This document shows, piece by piece, positions 61,487 through 64,000 of a stretch of DNA of 64,000 nt. The position numbers were made by a program, and so were the translations under genes. The DNA lies in assembly GCF_008087625.1 (NCBI RefSeq), contig NZ_CP042997.1, forward strand, positions 5,270,001-5,334,000, written 5' to 3'. The DNA comes from Aquisphaera giovannonii. GTDB lineage: Bacteria; Planctomycetota; Planctomycetia; Isosphaerales; Isosphaeraceae. Numbering within the stretch: the first letter of the stretch is position 1; the number at the start of each line of letters is the position of its first letter. The notes under the pieces were generated by a model. The model ran no database searches. It worked only from the letters and a program-made list of their open reading frames with translations, and was not told where the DNA came from.

Positions 61487-64000
61487 ATGGCCCCCTCCGC
61501 CCTGCATCCGTCCGACCAGTCGTTGAAGGATTACGGCCTCGGCAGGCTGGACGCCATGCTCGCGCACGCGGTCGGCTCCCACCTGGAAGAGTGCGAGGAC
61601 TGCCGCCGGAAGGTGGCCGAGGCGACCTCGGACAGCCTCGTGGGCCGGCTCCGGGACGCCCGAGGCGGGAGTTCCACGGCCGGGCTGCCCGGCTCGTCGC
61701 TCGAGGGGATGTCGGGCCCGGGGGGCCCCGCCACGCCGCCGCCGGCGAGCAGCCTGCCGCCGGGGCTCGCCGATCATCCCGACTACAAGGTGCTCCGCGA
61801 GCTGGGCCGCGGCGGCATGGGCGTGGTGTACCTCGCCGAGAACACGCTGATGGGCCGCAAGGAGGTCCTCAAGGTCGTCAGCTCCCACCTGCTGGACCGC
61901 CCCGGGGTGCTCGACCGCTTCCGCCGCGAGATCCGGAACGCGGCGCTGCTCCACCACCCCAACGTCGTGACGGCGTACTCGGCCACCCGGATGGGGGAGA
62001 GCCTCGTCTTCGCGATGCAGTACGTGGAGGGCTACGACCTCGCGAAGCTCGTCGAGAAGAACGGCCCGCTGTCGGTCCCGCACGCCGCCAACTTCATCCA
62101 CCAGGCGGCGCTCGGGCTCCAGCACGCCCACGAGCGCGGGATGGTCCACCGCGACATCAAGCCGAGCAACCTCATGCTCGCCCGCGAGGGGAGCCGGCCT
62201 GTGGTCAAGATCCTCGACTTCGGCCTGGCGAAGGTCAGCAGCGAGGGGGGCATCGCCGCCTCGTTGACGCATTCCGGCCAGATGCTGGGGACGCCCCACT
62301 ACATCGCCCCGGAGCAGACGGTGGATGCCCAGAAGGCGGACATCCGGGCCGACATCTACAGCCTGGGCTGCACCCTCTACTGCCTGCTGGCCGGCCACCC
62401 GCCGTTCGACGCGGCGAGCCTCTACGAGCTCCTCCAGGCCCACCACTCGATGGACGCCCGGCCGCTCAACTTCCTCCGGCCCGAGGTCCCCGTCGAGCTC
62501 GCGGCCCTCGTGGCGAAGATGCTCGCGAAGGACCCCGCGCGGCGATTCCAGGCCCCCGAAGAGGTCGCCCGGGCCCTGGCGCCGTTCTTCAAGAAGACGA
62601 CGCCCGCGCCCGCGGATCCCGCGAGGCCGCCGGCCCCGGCGGTGCCGCCCCCTCCCCCCGCATCCGAGCCGCCGAACGTCTCTGCGAGACGAGACCCCGA
62701 GCCCGTGCCCGCGCCGCCGCGCCCGCCCCGGGCCGGCCGCCCGCCGGCGGGGGAGGGGGAGTCGCCCCTCGCGGGCCTGATCCGGGTCGAACAGGAGCCG
62801 CTCTCGGCCCCTCGCGAGCCGGAGCCCCGGCCCCTGCCGCCGATCCCGGGCGGGGCGTCCGACGGCCGCCGCCCGCGTCCCTGGCCGCTCATCGCCGCCG
62901 GGGCGGTCGGCTTCGTCGTCCTGCTCGGGAGCATCGTGATCCTCATTCGCACGAACAAGGGCGAGACCCGCATCGAGATCCCCGAGGGCAAGCGCGTCTC
63001 GGGCGAGGTCGACGACGTCCGCTTCGACCACACGCCGGCCCCGAGTCCGCCCGACCGGCCGCCCCCGACGACGGCGGGTACGAAGCCGGCGGAGTCCGCC
63101 CCGACGACCTCGCCCACGACGCTCCCCGCGATCCCGACCGGCAAGCCGGTCTACCTCCTCGACGCGGACAGCGGCCAGCGAGCCTGGGTCCGGCGCGCCG
63201 AGAAGGGGGAGCGGCTCTACCTATCCCAGCGAGGCCTCGGGGTCGATGCGTCGGTCGCGCGGTTCGTCTTCGATCGCGCGTCGGTACCCGATCGCTACCG
63301 CATCAGCCTCGCCGGCCAGGCGCTGTTCCTCCGCAGCGACTGCGCCGCGGGGAGGGCCGTCGAGCTCTCCGGCCCGCTCCGGAGCGACGACCTGGACCGC
63401 TATACGTTCGAGGTTGTCCCGGCACCGGGCGGCGCGTTCTACCTGAAGGACCGGTGCGAGGGGCGCTACCTCTGCGGCGAGCGGGCCGGCGTGGATCTCT
63501 ACGCCGTCCTCGACCAGGAACCGGCCGCCACGCGGCCCCGCCTGCGGTTCACCATCGACGACCGGGCGTCCGAGGGTGACGTACCGGCGGGCCCAATCGC
63601 GGGGGACGCCGTGAAGGCGGCCCCGCCGGCGCGGCTCGAGAGCCCGGCTGGGGGCGGCTGGCAATCGCTGTTCGACGGCAAGACGCTCGCGGGCTGGGAC
63701 GCCCACAGCGGCCCGCCGGCCAACTGGCGCGTCGAGGGCGGGGCGCTCGTCGTCACCGGGCCGGGCGACTGGCGGAAGTCCGGCTTCTTGATGAGTTCCC
63801 GCCGGCTCAGCCACTTCCGCCTGCGGTTCGAGTACGCGACCGACCCGGGCTCCAACGTCAATTCGGGGCTCGCCTTTTGGGCGGAGCCCTCCGATATCAC
63901 GGACGGCTTGCCCCATCCGCCCCAGTTCGAGATCTTCAGCAGGAAGCCCAACGGGGCCCTGGATAACGGCTCGCTCTTCTACCTGGATACCCTGAACAAC
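61487..64000 (+). CDS. Ser/Thr kinase with beta-trefoil and DUF1080 domains, partial
   Basis: Runs off the window: 838 codons from ATG 61487 and still open. N-terminal HAVGSHLEECEDCRRKV is a zinc-finger-like (ZAS-type) segment. Kinase domain: GRGGMGVVYLAEN, EVLKVVSSH (Lys129), MVHRDIKPSNLML (Asp223), VKILDFGLAKV, GTPHYIAPEQTVD. A Pro-rich linker and transmembrane helix (WPLIAAGAVGFVVLLGSIVI) near 470-490 follow. Outside is a beta-trefoil-like stretch (YRISLAGQALFLRSDCAAGR, FYLKDRCEGRYLCGERAG), then GWQSLFDGKTLAGWDAHSGP, the opening of DUF1080 (3-keto-disaccharide hydrolase-type). This suggests a kinase with an external carbohydrate-related sensor; DUF1080 fused to kinases is a planctomycete trait. 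A TATACT box at 61299-61304 may be its -10. Confidence 0.9.
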   Translation, partial: MAPSALHPSDQSLKDYGLGRLDAMLAHAVGSHLEECEDCRRKVAEATSDSLVGRLRDARGGSSTAGLPGSSLEGMSGPGGPATPPPASSLPPGLADHPDYKVLRELGRGGMGVVYLAENTLMGRKEVLKVVSSHLLDRPGVLDRFRREIRNAALLHHPNVVTAYSATRMGESLVFAMQYVEGYDLAKLVEKNGPLSVPHAANFIHQAALGLQHAHERGMVHRDIKPSNLMLAREGSRPVVKILDFGLAKVSSEGGIAASLTHSGQMLGTPHYIAPEQTVDAQKADIRADIYSLGCTLYCLLAGHPPFDAASLYELLQAHHSMDARPLNFLRPEVPVELAALVAKMLAKDPARRFQAPEEVARALAPFFKKTTPAPADPARPPAPAVPPPPPASEPPNVSARRDPEPVPAPPRPPRAGRPPAGEGESPLAGLIRVEQEPLSAPREPEPRPLPPIPGGASDGRRPRPWPLIAAGAVGFVVLLGSIVILIRTNKGETRIEIPEGKRVSGEVDDVRFDHTPAPSPPDRPPPTTAGTKPAESAPTTSPTTLPAIPTGKPVYLLDADSGQRAWVRRAEKGERLYLSQRGLGVDASVARFVFDRASVPDRYRISLAGQALFLRSDCAAGRAVELSGPLRSDDLDRYTFEVVPAPGGAFYLKDRCEGRYLCGERAGVDLYAVLDQEPAATRPRLRFTIDDRASEGDVPAGPIAGDAVKAAPPARLESPAGGGWQSLFDGKTLAGWDAHSGPPANWRVEGGALVVTGPGDWRKSGFLMSSRRLSHFRLRFEYATDPGSNVNSGLAFWAEPSDITDGLPHPPQFEIFSRKPNGALDNGSLFYLDTLNN

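Noticed and set aside
61264-63579. 771-aa frame overlapping the second kinase
   Set aside because: The kinase frame carries all catalytic motifs and is open to the window end; the other is low-complexity.

Overview
The window is high-GC bacterial DNA that looks like Planctomycetota, most likely an Isosphaeraceae-type genome (inference, no 16S present). The reasons are the giant secreted proteins with the planctomycete N-terminal LEDR-type motif, ECF sigma factors paired with Hanks-type kinases, a kinase fused to a DUF1080 domain, Uma2 and DUF4365 nuclease-like proteins, and many dispersed palindromic repeats.

Layout. 1-4900: a lower-GC block with four genes (secreted glycine-zipper/TPR-like protein, YidD-like protein with a poly-Gly tail, a 592-aa protein with two Asp-rich motifs like class I isoprenoid synthases, a GRAM-like protein). 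5034-7676: an intact IS66 element with a perfect 8-bp target duplication, set in a tract of short GGGGTCA/AAGCCAACGG repeats. 8043-10650: Uma2 gene, a divergent DUF4365/HicA-like overlapping pair, a small membrane protein. 10651-12765: gene-poor DNA full of inverted repeats. 12766-14050: an IS481-type element with 48-bp ends and a 6-bp duplication. 14217-18710: nagB-type deaminase, YVTN/phosphoesterase protein, orphan small antitoxin-like gene. 18928-20132: an IS110 element inserted in a REP-like palindrome, with a readable bridge-RNA candidate. 20286-31072: mostly housekeeping (sirohydrochlorin chelatase, DegT aminotransferase, sigma factor, mutY, clpX, aminotransferase, apt) plus a secreted protein. 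31124-53097: two giant surface proteins (3542 and 2896 aa) around a tandem pair of paralogous membrane proteins. 53390-57316: ECF sigma factor and Ser/Thr kinase with TPR-like tail. 57326-57650: 72/74-bp tandem repeats. 57771-64000: second ECF sigma factor with an overlapping membrane gene, an antitoxin with a vapC remnant, small genes, a frameshifted membrane gene, and a second kinase cut by the window end.

The most striking item is the IS110 left end. Its non-coding 220 bp folds into two stem-loops whose loop strands match, in the right order and polarity, the left target, right target, left donor and right donor of this very insertion. The target is the REP-like palindrome that recurs elsewhere in the window, so the element appears programmed for a dispersed host repeat. 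No rRNA, tRNA or CRISPR array was seen.
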